Counted from the first letter of the stretch, positions 42,866 to 52,067 are shown. The stretch is DNA of 64,000 nucleotides from Actinophytocola oryzae (GCF_004364325.1 NZ_SOCP01000003.1:186001-250000); one strand, 5' to 3'. The notes: generated by a model from the letters alone, not told the origin. A program made the numbers and translations.

Positions 42866-44038
42866 GTGAACTACCTCGGCGACGCTGGTGCGGGCGCCGG
42901 CGCCCTGCTGCGCCTGATGCGCGACGGGCAGCCACGCACCCGCGCCGAGCTGGCCGCACTCACCGGGCTGGCCCGTTCGACCATCGCGCAACGGATCGAC
43001 GCTCTGCTCGCCGCCGACTTCATCGGCCCGGCCGGCGAGGCAACGTCGACCGGCGGTCGCCCGCCCGCCCAGTTCGCGTTCAACCCGTCGGCCCGGGTCG
43101 CGCTCGCCGCGGACGTCGGCGCGACGCACGGACGGGTCGCGGTCACCGACCTCGCGGGCCACGTGCTCGCCGAGCACCGCGACGACCTCGACGTCGGGCT
43201 CGGCCCGGACACCGTGCTGCGGTGGATGATCGAACGCTTTCACGAGTTGCTCGCGAGTGTCGGGCGCGGCCCGGCGGACCTGATCGGCATCGGCGTCGGC
43301 CTGCCCGGCCCGGTCGAGCACTCCTCCGGCAGGCCGGTGAACCCGCCGATCATGCCCGGCTGGGACAACTTCGACGTGCAGGGCTACCTGCGGGAACACC
43401 TCGGTGTGGTGGCGCTCGTCGACAACGACGTCAACATCATGGCCCTCGGCGAGCACTTCACGCAGTGGCCGACGGCCGAGCACATGATGTTCGTCAAGGT
43501 CGCGACCGGCATCGGCAGCGGCCTGATGAGCCACGGCCGCCTGCACCGTGGCGCACAGGGCGCGGCGGGCGACCTCGGGCACCTGCAGCTGCCGCACGGC
43601 TCGGACATCGTGTGCCGGTGCGGCAACACGGGCTGTCTCGAGGCGGTCGCGAGCGGCGCGGCCATCGCGGCCCGGCTGACCGACCAGGGCCTGCCCGCCA
43701 AGTCGAGCCAGGACGTGGTGGCGCTCGCCCGCGGCGGCTCCGTCGAGGCGCTGCACGCCGTGCGGCAGGCGGGCCGCGACATCGGCGAGGTGCTGGCGGC
43801 GGCCGTCAGCCTGTTCAACCCGTCGGTGATCGTGATCGGCGGTTCGCTCGCGCGGGCGGGCGAGCACCTGATCGCGGGCGTCCGCGAGGTTGTCTACCGG
43901 CGGTCGCTTCCCCTTGCCACGCAGGACCTGCGGATCGTGCAGTCCCGCACCGGCGACCGCGCGGGCATCATCGGCGCCGCGGTCATGGTGATCGACCACG
44001 CGCTGGCCCCGGCCCACGTGGACGCGCTGATCAGCTGA
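42866..44038 (+). CDS. ROK-family sugar-responsive transcriptional regulator
   Basis: 390 residues. N-terminal winged helix (RAELAALTGLARSTIAQRID), then a ROK domain: VGATHGRVAVTDL, GIGVGLPGPVEH, a sugar-binding VDNDVNIMALGEH and the zinc motif CRCGNTGCLEA. It likely represses the divergent sugar ABC operon and is relieved by its sugar ligand. The start is not clear: GTG 42866 gives the usual short N-terminus, but GTG 42848 is also in frame and GGGAGGTGG lies just before it. Followed by a short gap and the sulfotransferase operon. Confidence 0.9.
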   Translation: MNYLGDAGAGAGALLRLMRDGQPRTRAELAALTGLARSTIAQRIDALLAADFIGPAGEATSTGGRPPAQFAFNPSARVALAADVGATHGRVAVTDLAGHVLAEHRDDLDVGLGPDTVLRWMIERFHELLASVGRGPADLIGIGVGLPGPVEHSSGRPVNPPIMPGWDNFDVQGYLREHLGVVALVDNDVNIMALGEHFTQWPTAEHMMFVKVATGIGSGLMSHGRLHRGAQGAAGDLGHLQLPHGSDIVCRCGNTGCLEAVASGAAIAARLTDQGLPAKSSQDVVALARGGSVEALHAVRQAGRDIGEVLAAAVSLFNPSVIVIGGSLARAGEHLIAGVREVVYRRSLPLATQDLRIVQSRTGDRAGIIGAAVMVIDHALAPAHVDALIS

Positions 44039-44062
44039 GCGCCAAGCATCGACGTGGGGGTT

Positions 44063-44106
44063 CTGAACGTTGTCCAATACTGCCTCCTCTGGTAGAACGT
44101 GTTCTA
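44063..44106 (+). promoter_or_regulatory. Two regulatory boxes upstream of the sulfotransferase operon
   Basis: Box 1, CTGAACGTTGTCCAA at 44063-44077, matches at 13 of 15 positions the reverse complement of the operator at 50345-50359 beside the TetR and cysD genes. Box 2, TAGAACGTGTTCTA at 44093-44106, is a perfect 14-base palindrome that fits the published KstR consensus TnnAACnnGTTnnA. Both lie within 66 bases of the DUF1214 start, box 2 22 bases upstream of it. Confidence 0.75.
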
Positions 44107-44128
44107 GATTCGCCGCGCGGGAGGTGGC

Positions 44129-45193
44129 ATGGACGACGTGCAGTCCGGGCAGGCGTGGGTCGAGTTCTGCCGTGCGCTGGAGAAGGCGGGCGAGGTCGTG
44201 CTGCGGGAGAAGGCGCCGGCCACCCCGCTCGACCGGGCCGAGGGCTACCGCTACCTGACGCGGCTGGTCCGCGAGATGCTGTACTCCACGGTCGAGAACG
44301 CCGACCCCGACTTCCCCCGCTTCCACGAGCTGGACCGCGTCAAGATCGGCGCGGACAACCCGGACAACGTCTACCTCTCGGCGAACATCCGCGGCGACCG
44401 CACCTACCGGATCACCGGGACACGCGGCACCATCGCGTACTTCAGCATCGGCTCGAAGGCCAACCGGTACGCCAAGGACGGCACGATGGCCTCGACGGGC
44501 GAGCTGTCCGACCGCGACCTCGCCGTCAACCCCGACGGCACCGTGGAGATCATCGCGAGCGCGACCCCGCACGACAGGAACTGGTTGCCGCTGGCGGCGG
44601 ACTCGACGGGCCTCGTCGTGCGCCAGACCTACCTCGACCGCACGACCGAGGTCCCCGGCAGCTGGCACATCGCGCAGGTCGACGGGCCGGCGCTGCCGAA
44701 GGACGTGGATCCCGCCTTCCTGGCCAGGGCGCTGAAGCGTGCCGCGCTCTCGGTGCACGGCACGGCGGCCACGTTCGCGTACTGGACCGAGACGTTCATG
44801 AGCCGCCCCAACGAGCTGCCGGACTTCGGGCAGGACATGTTCCAGCGGGCGGGCGGCGACCCGGAGATCTTCTACCTGCACGGCTACTGGACCCTCGAAC
44901 CGCACCAGGCCTGGGTGATCGAGACCGAGGTCCCCGACTGTCCATACTGGAACTTCCAGCTGAGCAACTGGTGGATGGAGTCGCTGGACCACGAACGCCG
45001 CATCACCGTGAACAAGCACACGGCGAAGCTCGACGGCGACCGGCTGACGATCGTCGTCGCGGCACGGGATCCCGGCTGGGGCAACTGGATCGACACGTGC
45101 GGCCACGAGAGCGGCACCGCGTTGCTGCGGTGGCTCGGGGCGAAGGTCCACCCCGTCCCGCGGTGCAGCGTGATCGACCTGGAGGACCGATGA
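44129..45193 (+). CDS. DUF1214-domain protein
   Basis: 354 residues, no signal peptide. The C-terminal half matches DUF1214 (YWTETFMSRPNELPDF, LHGYWTLEPHQAWVIETEVP, YWNFQLSNWWMES), a family often encoded with lipid, steroid or aromatic catabolic enzymes but without a known reaction. RBS GGGAGGTGG precedes the ATG. First gene of a four-gene operon with overlapping junctions (ATGA to the sulfotransferase). Confidence 0.83.
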   Translation: MDDVQSGQAWVEFCRALEKAGEVVLREKAPATPLDRAEGYRYLTRLVREMLYSTVENADPDFPRFHELDRVKIGADNPDNVYLSANIRGDRTYRITGTRGTIAYFSIGSKANRYAKDGTMASTGELSDRDLAVNPDGTVEIIASATPHDRNWLPLAADSTGLVVRQTYLDRTTEVPGSWHIAQVDGPALPKDVDPAFLARALKRAALSVHGTAATFAYWTETFMSRPNELPDFGQDMFQRAGGDPEIFYLHGYWTLEPHQAWVIETEVPDCPYWNFQLSNWWMESLDHERRITVNKHTAKLDGDRLTIVVAARDPGWGNWIDTCGHESGTALLRWLGAKVHPVPRCSVIDLEDR

Positions 45194-46329
45194 CCACCGC
45201 CCTGCTCGACGTCGACGGCCTGCTGGCGAGTGCCCGCGAGAAGACCGGCCTGACCGACTTCGGCGACGAGTGGTTCGTGGAACCGTTGCGGGTACTGGTG
45301 ACCGCGCTTAGGTCCGAGGCACGCCTCTCCGAGCTGGGCCTGGCACTGACCCGGCGCAGGCTCACCGCGTTGCTGGCCGACCGCCTCCGGCTGCGACAGG
45401 CACAGTCGGAGCACCCGGCGATCCTCGACGAGGAAGTGGTCGTGGCGGCGGAGATCTGCGGCCTGCCGCGCACCGGATCCACGCTGATGCACCGGCTTCT
45501 GGCCGCGTCGCCCTCGGTGACGTCGACGCTGTCGTGGGAGACGTCCTACCCGCTGCCGTTCCCCGGCGAGGGCCCCGACGCGGCGGAACGCAAGCAGCGG
45601 GCCAAGGACCGGGCCGAGCTGTTCCTGCGCATGACCCCGGAGTTCGGCGACATCCACACGATCGAGTGGGACGGGCCCGAGGAGGACGTCATCCTGCTCG
45701 ACCGCACCTTCGTGTCGATGAGCTTCGACTCGTTCTACCAGGTGCCGACGTACGGCCTGTGGTTGCGGGCCGCCGACCAGACGCAGGCGTACCGGGAGCT
45801 TCGGGAGTGGCTGCAGGTGCTGCAGTGGCAGGACCCGTCGCGCCGGGGAAAGCCGTGGGTGCTGAAGTCCCCGCACCACCTGACGGCGGTGGACACGGTG
45901 CTGGACACGTTTCCGACGTGCAGGATCGTGATGACGCACCGCTCCCCGGCCGAGGCGGTGCCGTCGTACGCGTCGATGGTCACCTCGATCTGCCACCAGT
46001 ACAGCGACGACGTGGACCCCGTCGCGATCGGCCGCTACTGGCGCGACCGCTTCGCGGCCACCCTGCGGGAGTTCACCTCGGTGCGTGCCCGCAGGCCGGA
46101 CCGCTTCGTGGACGTGCGCTTCCGGGACGTGGTGTCCGACCCGCTGGCCGAGGCCGTGCGCGTGTCCGGCCTCGTCGGCGTGCCGGCCGACCGCGAGGCG
46201 CTGTCGGCGTACCTCGCGCGGAACCGGGCGCAGCGGCACGGCTCGCACACCTACACCGCGGCGGACTTCGGCCTGTCGGAAGCGGACCTGAAGCGCGACT
46301 TCGCGTTCTACGAGGAGGTAGTGCCGTGA
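45190..46329 (+). CDS. Sulfotransferase family protein (Sulfotransfer_3)
   Basis: 379 residues. PAPS 5'-phosphosulfate loop CGLPRTGSTLMHRLL at about 92-106; VLKSPHHL and IVMTHRSPAEAVPSYASM form the 3'-phosphate-binding strand and loop. It should transfer sulfate from PAPS to a hydroxyl group. This family is large in actinomycetes; many members have no tested substrate, mycobacterial ones act on lipids or menaquinone. ATG overlaps the DUF1214 stop with GGAGGACCG upstream. The convergent cysD-cysNC genes can make its PAPS. Confidence 0.85.
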   Translation: MTTALLDVDGLLASAREKTGLTDFGDEWFVEPLRVLVTALRSEARLSELGLALTRRRLTALLADRLRLRQAQSEHPAILDEEVVVAAEICGLPRTGSTLMHRLLAASPSVTSTLSWETSYPLPFPGEGPDAAERKQRAKDRAELFLRMTPEFGDIHTIEWDGPEEDVILLDRTFVSMSFDSFYQVPTYGLWLRAADQTQAYRELREWLQVLQWQDPSRRGKPWVLKSPHHLTAVDTVLDTFPTCRIVMTHRSPAEAVPSYASMVTSICHQYSDDVDPVAIGRYWRDRFAATLREFTSVRARRPDRFVDVRFRDVVSDPLAEAVRVSGLVGVPADREALSAYLARNRAQRHGSHTYTAADFGLSEADLKRDFAFYEEVVP

Positions 46330-47102
46330 TCCTTGACGGCGAGGTGGTCATCGTCTCCGGTGTCGGTCCCGGCCTTGGCGCGAAGCTGGCCGCGAGAGCG
46401 GCCGCGGAGGGCGCGAAGGTGGTGATGGCGGCCCGTTCCCCGCAGGTGATGGACCAGGTGGCCAAGGACGCGGCGGCGGCCGGCGGCGAGGCCGTCGCGG
46501 TCCGGTGCGACGTCAGGAAACCCGAGGACGTGGCCCGGGTCGCGGCGACGGCGGTCGAGCGGTTCGGGAAGGTCACGGGCCTGGTCAACTCGGCGTACTC
46601 GCATCCCGGCTTCGCCGACCTGCTGGACACGCCGGACAAGCAACTGCGGCGCTCGATGGACATCATCCTGCACGGTGCGCTGGAGATGACCAGGGCGGTG
46701 GTGCCGCACATGCCCGCGGGCAGCTCGATCGTCAACGTGGGCACCATGTCGACGCGGCGACCGCTGCGGGGCGAGGGCGGCTACGCGGTGGCGAAGGCCG
46801 CGATGGCGTGCGCGACGCAGTACCTGGCGCTGGAGCTGGGTTCGAAGGGAATCCGGGTGAACCAGGCGATCATGGGCTGGCTGGACGGCCCCGGTGTCCG
46901 CTTCTACCTGAAGATGACCTCGGACCAGCGAGGCGTGACCGAACAGGACGTCTACGACGAGATCGCCGCCAGGAACCCACTCGACCGCATCCCCACGGAC
47001 GAGGCGTGCGCGGGCGCGGTCCTGTTCCTGTTGTCCGGCCTGGCCTCCGAGGTCACCGGTGCCGTGCTGGACGTCAACGGCGGGGAGTACATGCCGGCAT
47101 GA
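46326..47102 (+). CDS. Short-chain dehydrogenase/reductase (SDR)
   Basis: 258 residues. Nucleotide loop VSGVGPGLG, CDVRKPEDV, catalytic Ser in VGTMSTRRP and YAVAK, then a C-terminal VTGAVLDVNGGEYMP, all classical SDR. It oxidises or reduces a hydroxyl/keto group; steroid and lipid alcohols are common for this group. GTG 46326 overlaps the sulfotransferase stop as GTGA. Neighbouring genes suggest it acts on the same molecule as the sulfotransferase, perhaps preparing its hydroxyl. Confidence 0.88.
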   Translation: MILDGEVVIVSGVGPGLGAKLAARAAAEGAKVVMAARSPQVMDQVAKDAAAAGGEAVAVRCDVRKPEDVARVAATAVERFGKVTGLVNSAYSHPGFADLLDTPDKQLRRSMDIILHGALEMTRAVVPHMPAGSSIVNVGTMSTRRPLRGEGGYAVAKAAMACATQYLALELGSKGIRVNQAIMGWLDGPGVRFYLKMTSDQRGVTEQDVYDEIAARNPLDRIPTDEACAGAVLFLLSGLASEVTGAVLDVNGGEYMPA

Positions 47103-47551
47103 CCGAGTACATCGTCCGTTCGGTGGTGGTGGAGATCGGCGCGCCCGCCGAACTCGTGTGGCAGGTGCTGACCGACTACCCTGCCTACCCGGAGTGGAAC
47201 CCGTACACGGTGGCGGTGACGACCACCCTGGGGATCGGCGAGCCGATCGACCTGACGCTGCCCGCGGTGGACGGCTCCGGCGGGACCTTCGTCAACCGCG
47301 AGTACGTACGGGTCGTGGACCCACCGCGCCACCTGCGCTACGACACGGCGAACGAGATGCCGGGCATCTTCGCCGTCCGGGACCAGTGGATCACCGAACG
47401 CGGCCCGACGACCTGCGCCTACCACACCACCGACACGATCAGCGGCGAGTACGCGGACAAGGTCATGGAGATGACCGGCAAGTGGATCAAGTCCGGCTTC
47501 GATTCGGTCGCCCACGCACTGAAGACCCGGGTCGAGTCCCTGTCCCGCTGA
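47099..47551 (+). CDS. SRPBCC (START-like) small-ligand-binding protein
   Basis: 150 residues with the SRPBCC pattern: VVVEIGAPAELVWQVLTDYPAYPEWNPY, a beta sheet with PPRHLRYD, and a C-terminal helix VMEMTGKWIKSGFDSVAHALK. Such proteins bind hydrophobic small molecules (polyketides, steroids, lipids) or act as cyclases/aromatases. ATG overlaps the SDR stop (ATGA). Last gene of the operon, followed by a palindromic repeat that can terminate it. Confidence 0.85.
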   Translation: MTEYIVRSVVVEIGAPAELVWQVLTDYPAYPEWNPYTVAVTTTLGIGEPIDLTLPAVDGSGGTFVNREYVRVVDPPRHLRYDTANEMPGIFAVRDQWITERGPTTCAYHTTDTISGEYADKVMEMTGKWIKSGFDSVAHALKTRVESLSR

Positions 47552-47562
47552 CCCCGCCGGCA

Positions 47563-47619
47563 CCGCACTGAAGGACGCCTTCGTAACGCTGGGCGTTAGG
47601 AAGGCGTCCTTCAGTGCGG
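47563..47619. repeat. Palindromic intergenic repeat, copy C, between convergent operons
   Basis: Near-perfect 57-base palindrome beginning CCGCACTGAAGGACGCCTTC, then GTAACGC, central GCTGGGC, and the mirror arm GCGTTAGGAAGG through CCTTCAGTGCGG. It lies between the SRPBCC stop (47551) and the cysNC stop (47622), so it is well placed to end transcription from both sides. Same family as copies at 11985-12212 and 30596-30698. Confidence 0.88.
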
Positions 47620-47621
47620 TC

Positions 47622-49427
47622 CTACCCGGGGGTCACACCCAGCTCGGCCAGCTTCGCCAGTACCGCTTCGGCCGCCTCCTCCGGGGTCAGCTCCGTCGTG
47701 TCCAGGTGGATCTCCGGGGTCTCGGGCCGTTCGTAGGGTGAGTCGATGCCCGTGAAGTTGGGCAGCTCGCCCCGGCGGGCCTTCGCGTACAGGCCCTTCG
47801 GGTCCCGTTCCTCCGCCACCGCCAGCGGGGTGTCCACGAAGACCTCGCAGAACTCGTTCGCCGCCACGACTCCTCTGGCCAGTGCGCGTTCCGCGCGGAA
47901 CGGGGAGATGAACGACACCAGCACGATCAGCCCGGCGTCGACCAGCAGAGCCGCCACCTCCGCGACGCGGCGCACGTTCTCCACCCGGTCGGCGTCGGTG
48001 AAGCCGAGGTCCTTGTTCAGGCCGTGCCGCACGTTGTCGCCGTCCAGGACGAAGGTGTGGCGGCCCTCCCGGTGCAGCCGCTGCTCCACCAGGTCGGCGA
48101 TCGTCGACTTCCCGGCACCCGACAGGCCCGTGAACCACACCACGCAGCCCCGGTGGCCATTGCGCTCCGCACGCATCGCCTTGTTCACCGACATGGCCTG
48201 CCAGTGCACGTTCGTCGCCCGCCGCAGCGGGAAACGGACCAGGCCCGCGCCCACGGTCGCGTTGGTCAGGCGATCGATGACGATGAACCCGCCGAGGTCT
48301 CTGTTGGCACGGTAGGGATCGAGCGCCACCGGCTGGTCGAAGTGGACGTTGCCGACACCGATCTCGTTCAGCCGCAACGTCTTCGCCGCCAGGTGGGCGC
48401 CGGTGTCCACGTCGAGGCGGTGCTTGGGCGTGTCGACCGTCACGCCCACCGTCCTGGCCCCCAGCTTCGCCAGGTACCGGCGGCCCGGGAGCATCTCCTG
48501 CTCCGACATCCAGATCAGGTCCGCCTGGCACGCGTCCGCGACACCAGGTGGCTCCGCGCCCGCCAGCACCGCACCCCGCGAGACGTCCACGTCGTCGGCC
48601 AACACCACCGTGATCGACTGGCCCGTGGCGGCCGACCGCAGTTCGCCGTCGAAGGTGACCAGGCGCGACACGGTCGTCTCCACACCACCCGGGACGACCC
48701 GCACCCGGTCGCCGACCGAGACCGAGCCGCCGACCACCAGGCCCGACACACCGCGGAAGTCGGCGGCCCGGTTGACCCAGCGGACGATCATGCGGAACGG
48801 GCCGGGGCGTTGCGCGTCGACCGGCACGGTCTCCAGCCAGGACAGCAGCGTCGGGCCGTCGTACCACGGTGTTCGCGACGCGCGACCGACCACGTTGGAC
48901 CCGTCCAGCGCCACCACCGGGACACACGTCACGTCCTCGATGCCGATGGTCGCCGCGAACTCGCGGTACTCCTCGGCTATGGCGACGAAACGGGACTCGG
49001 TGAACCCGACGAGGTCCATCTTGTTGACCGCCAGCGCCACGCGGCGAATTCCCAGCAGGGACACCACGTGGCTGTGCCGCCGCGTCTGGCGCAGCACGCC
49101 CTTCCTGGCGTCCAGCAGGATCACCGCCGCGTCCGCGGTCGACGCGCCCGTCACCATGTTGCGCGTGTACTGCTCGTGGCCGGGTGTGTCCGCCACGATG
49201 AACCGCCGCGACGACGTCCCGAAGTAGCGGTACGCCACGTCGATCGTGATGCCCTGTTCGCGTTCCGCCAGCAGTCCGTCCACAAGGGACGCGAAGTCCA
49301 TGTCCCGCGCCGAGAGGGCGGCCAGCTGGTCGGAGTGCAGCACTCGGGTGTCGTACAGCAGCCTGCCGATCAGCGTGCTCTTGCCGTCGTCGACGCTGCC
49401 GCACGTGATGAACCGCAACAGGTCCAT
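47622..49427 (-). CDS. cysNC: Bifunctional sulfate adenylyltransferase GTPase subunit and APS kinase
   Basis: 601 residues. CysN part (about 1-410): GTPase P-loop [33 protein letters not shown], then an EF-Tu-like barrel. CysC part (about 425-601): P-loop [24 protein letters not shown] and the FISPF active-site segment. With CysD it makes APS from sulfate and ATP; the kinase domain then makes PAPS. PAPS is needed for sulfation. ATG overlaps the cysD stop as TGATG. No cysH or sulfite reductase gene lies in this window. Confidence 0.95.
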   Translation of the reverse strand: MDLLRFITCGSVDDGKSTLIGRLLYDTRVLHSDQLAALSARDMDFASLVDGLLAEREQGITIDVAYRYFGTSSRRFIVADTPGHEQYTRNMVTGASTADAAVILLDARKGVLRQTRRHSHVVSLLGIRRVALAVNKMDLVGFTESRFVAIAEEYREFAATIGIEDVTCVPVVALDGSNVVGRASRTPWYDGPTLLSWLETVPVDAQRPGPFRMIVRWVNRAADFRGVSGLVVGGSVSVGDRVRVVPGGVETTVSRLVTFDGELRSAATGQSITVVLADDVDVSRGAVLAGAEPPGVADACQADLIWMSEQEMLPGRRYLAKLGARTVGVTVDTPKHRLDVDTGAHLAAKTLRLNEIGVGNVHFDQPVALDPYRANRDLGGFIVIDRLTNATVGAGLVRFPLRRATNVHWQAMSVNKAMRAERNGHRGCVVWFTGLSGAGKSTIADLVEQRLHREGRHTFVLDGDNVRHGLNKDLGFTDADRVENVRRVAEVAALLVDAGLIVLVSFISPFRAERALARGVVAANEFCEVFVDTPLAVAEERDPKGLYAKARRGELPNFTGIDSPYERPETPEIHLDTTELTPEEAAEAVLAKLAELGVTPG

Positions 49428-50329
49428 CAGAAGTACCCCTCACGCTTCTTGCGTTCCATGGAGCCGGACTGGTCGCGGTCGATCACGCGGCCCTGCCGTT
49501 CGGACGTGTCCGCCGCCGCGGTCTCGGCGATCACCTCGGCCACCGTCGTCGCCGTGCTGGGCACCGCACCCGTCAGCGGGTAGCAGCCCAGGGTGCGGAA
49601 CCGGACCGTCCGGGACGACGGCTCCTCGCCAGGGTTCAACGGCAGGCGGTCGTCGTCGACCATGATCAGGCTGCCGTCGCGGGTCACCACCGGTCTCGGT
49701 GCCGCGAAGTACAGTGGCACCACCGGAATCTCCTCACGTTCGATGTAGCGCCAGACGTCCAGCTCGGTCCAGTTCGACAGCGGGAAGACGCGGATGCTCT
49801 CCCCCGGCGCCTTCCGCGCGTTGTACAGCCGCCACAGCTCGGGGCGTTGCCCGCGCGGGTCCCACTGGTGGTCGGCCGTGCGGAACGAGAACACGCGTTC
49901 CTTGGCACGCACCGGTTCCTCGTCGCGGCGGGCGCCACCGAACGCGAGGTCGAAGCGGTGCTCGTCCATGGCCTGGCGCAGGCCATGGGTCTTCCACATG
50001 TCCGTGTGCACGGCCGAGCCGTGGTCGAACGGGTTGATGCCGAGCGCGACGCACTCGGGGTTGCGGTGCACGATCAGCTCCAGCCCCAGCTCGGCCACCG
50101 TGCGGTCGCGGAAGTCGATCATCTCGCGGAACTTCCACGTCGTGTCGACGTGCAGCAGTGGGAACGGCGGGCGCGACGGGTGGAAAGCCTTGCGTGCCAG
50201 GTGAAGCAGGGTCGAGGAGTCCTTTCCGATGGAGTACAGCAGGACCGGGCGTTCGCTCTCGGCGGCTGCCTCGCGCATGATGTCGATGCTCTCCGCCTCG
50301 AGCCAGTCGAGATGCGTTTGCACGTCCAT
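49427..50329 (-). CDS. cysD: Sulfate adenylyltransferase subunit 2
   Basis: 300 residues of the PP-loop ATP sulfurylase family: [19 protein letters not shown] (the PP-loop SGGKDS-type motif reads SIGKDSS), [32 protein letters not shown] and the C-terminal [23 protein letters not shown]-type tail typical of CysD. Forms the adenylating partner of CysN. ATG 50329 is the first Met after a 15-bp operator; further upstream the frame is open but overlaps the operator and the divergent TetR gene. Confidence 0.95.
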   Translation of the reverse strand: MDVQTHLDWLEAESIDIMREAAAESERPVLLYSIGKDSSTLLHLARKAFHPSRPPFPLLHVDTTWKFREMIDFRDRTVAELGLELIVHRNPECVALGINPFDHGSAVHTDMWKTHGLRQAMDEHRFDLAFGGARRDEEPVRAKERVFSFRTADHQWDPRGQRPELWRLYNARKAPGESIRVFPLSNWTELDVWRYIEREEIPVVPLYFAAPRPVVTRDGSLIMVDDDRLPLNPGEEPSSRTVRFRTLGCYPLTGAVPSTATTVAEVIAETAAADTSERQGRVIDRDQSGSMERKKREGYF

Positions 50330-50344
50330 CACCCTAGGCCCATT

Positions 50345-50359
50345 TTGAACAACGTTCAA
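50345..50359. promoter_or_regulatory. 15-bp palindromic operator between cysD and TetR genes
   Basis: Perfect inverted arms TTGAAC and GTTCAA around AAC. It is 15 bases upstream of cysD and 40 bases upstream of the TetR GTG. Its reverse complement, TTGAACGTTGTTCAA, is nearly identical to box 1 at 44063-44077 before the sulfotransferase operon. The obvious binder is the divergent TetR protein. Confidence 0.78.
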
Positions 50360-50399
50360 TATGCGCCGGACATCGTTCGGCCTGGGGTACCGTTGTGGC

Positions 50400-51011
50400 G
50401 TGGAGACCACCGCGTGGGGAGACGCGCAGGCACGCAGACGCGACATACTGGCGTCGGCCGAGGACCTGCTGGCCGAGTCCGGTTACGCCGGACTCACCAT
50501 GCGCGCGATCGCCGTCGGCGCCGGCGTCAGCTCAGGCACGCTCTACCAGTACTTCGACGGCAAGGAGGACGTGTTCGTCGCGCTCATGGCCGCCCGGCTG
50601 GAGACGCTGCGCACGACGCTCGACGGGCTCGACCGCACGGTCGGGATCGCGGGGCTGCTCAGGGAGATCCTGCCGCAGGTGCGGGAGCTGTGGCGGCTGT
50701 TCGGCCGCTCCGCGCAGCAGTGGGAGTCGAAGGTGCTGGCCGGCGGACCGCGCGGCAGGCGGGCGGTCACGTCGGCGACCGTCTTCCGCAGGATGGCCCG
50801 CGCCCTGGAGCGGGCGCTGCACGAGACGGCCGCCGCGTCGGGACAGACGCTGGTCGACCACCCGGCGACGGCCTACTGGGTGTGGGACTCGCTCATCGGC
50901 CTCGCGGACGACATCGTCCACGGCGGCTCGCTGCAGGCCCGCATCTCGGCGGCCCGCATGGTCGACTTCGCGACCGAGACGATCGAACGAGGGATCGTCG
51001 CCACGCCCTGA
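50400..51011 (+). CDS. TetR-family regulator divergent from cysD
   Basis: 203 residues. HTH at about 12-58: [20 protein letters not shown] then [29 protein letters not shown]. The C-terminal domain ([33 protein letters not shown]) resembles regulators of lipid or steroid metabolism in mycobacteria and related taxa. GTG 50400 is preferred to the upstream ATG 50361, which sits almost on the operator. It likely represses itself, cysD-cysNC and the sulfotransferase operon, which share one operator. Confidence 0.87.
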   Translation: METTAWGDAQARRRDILASAEDLLAESGYAGLTMRAIAVGAGVSSGTLYQYFDGKEDVFVALMAARLETLRTTLDGLDRTVGIAGLLREILPQVRELWRLFGRSAQQWESKVLAGGPRGRRAVTSATVFRRMARALERALHETAAASGQTLVDHPATAYWVWDSLIGLADDIVHGGSLQARISAARMVDFATETIERGIVATP

Positions 51012-51041
51012 GGGGGTAGCAGGGCGTGGCGACGAACCTGA

Positions 51042-52067
51042 CTAACGCCCGGCTGGGCGTCTAGTCGGCAGTGGCTCCTTGGGCCTGGACGACGTCGGAT
51101 CCGGTTGCCTGATGGGCGTTCGGTCCGGTTGCTCCTGCGGTCGCCCGGGTTGTTCCGTTCGTTTCGGTTGCTCGACGGTGGGAGGACGCTCCTGTTGCGT
51201 GGGGAACCGGTTCGCCAACTGTCCGACACCACGCACTCCCTGGCCCAGCGCCTGGGTCCGGTGCTTCGACGACGTCGAGGAGCTCACCGGCACGATGTCC
51301 TCGACGTCCTCGGGCTTCGCGGTCGTCTCGTACCAGGTCGACGCCATCAGCACCGCGTAGATCGGCACCGCGAGCGCCAGCACGGCGAGCACGAACACCG
51401 GGAACAGGAACGTGAACACCTCGACCCCGCCCGGCGGTGGCGCAGTCGGGTCGATGGTCACCTCGATCGCGGCCATGCCCGTGTAGTGCATGCCGGTGAC
51501 CGCGACCCCCATGACCATGCCGGCGACGAGACGGAGTGCGGTGCTGTCGAAGATGACCGTGAACCACAGCGCCGCGGTGGCCGCGACGACCGCGATGGCG
51601 ATCGAGAGCCACACCAGCGTCGAGTTGTAGGTGCTCGTGCCCTGGATCTGGATGGCCCACATGCCCGTGTAGTGCATGAGGTTCACCGCGAGGCCCATGA
51701 TGATGCCGCCGGCCACCAGGCGGGGCACGGAGTACCGCTTGCGGACGCCGAAGACCACCAGCCCGACGAACGTGGCGGAGATCGACAGGAGCGCGGAGAG
51801 CGCCGTACGGCCGAGGTCGTAGCGGACCGGGAAGCCGGGGGTGTCGAAGCCCAGCATGGCGATGAAGTGCATCAGCCAGATGCCGACGCCGCCGATCGAG
51901 ACCGCGGCGGCGACGAGCCAGCCGAGCCGCGCCCTACCCGTCAGGTTGCGTGCCTGCAGCGTGCACGCGAGTCCGACGACGCACCCGACCACCGAGACGA
52001 CGTACGCGAAGAACAACAGCCACGAGCCCATCGCGAAATGATGGACATGCTCCGCGGCATGAGGCAT
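51042..52067 (-). CDS. MHYT-domain membrane sensor without an attached output domain
   Basis: 341 residues, about seven TM helices within the first 250, then a Pro/Arg/Gln-rich cytoplasmic tail (from about 255). Motifs: MHFIAML, MHYTGMWA and MHYTGMAA in the helices, matching the MHYT repeat whose Met/His residues are thought to bind copper and sense O2, CO or NO. No GGDEF/EAL or kinase domain follows, so signalling must use a partner. ATG 52067 starts just before helix 1. Alone on its strand region, next to a TetR gene. Confidence 0.87.
   Translation of the reverse strand: MPHAAEHVHHFAMGSWLLFFAYVVSVVGCVVGLACTLQARNLTGRARLGWLVAAAVSIGGVGIWLMHFIAMLGFDTPGFPVRYDLGRTALSALLSISATFVGLVVFGVRKRYSVPRLVAGGIIMGLAVNLMHYTGMWAIQIQGTSTYNSTLVWLSIAIAVVAATAALWFTVIFDSTALRLVAGMVMGVAVTGMHYTGMAAIEVTIDPTAPPPGGVEVFTFLFPVFVLAVLALAVPIYAVLMASTWYETTAKPEDVEDIVPVSSSTSSKHRTQALGQGVRGVGQLANRFPTQQERPPTVEQPKRTEQPGRPQEQPDRTPIRQPDPTSSRPKEPLPTRRPAGR

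Noticed and set aside
47622-50329. cysD-cysNC as part of a sulfur assimilation cluster
   Set aside because: No cysH, sulfite reductase, sulfate transporter or cysteine synthase gene lies within the window; the sulfotransferase link is better supported, although assimilatory use is not excluded.
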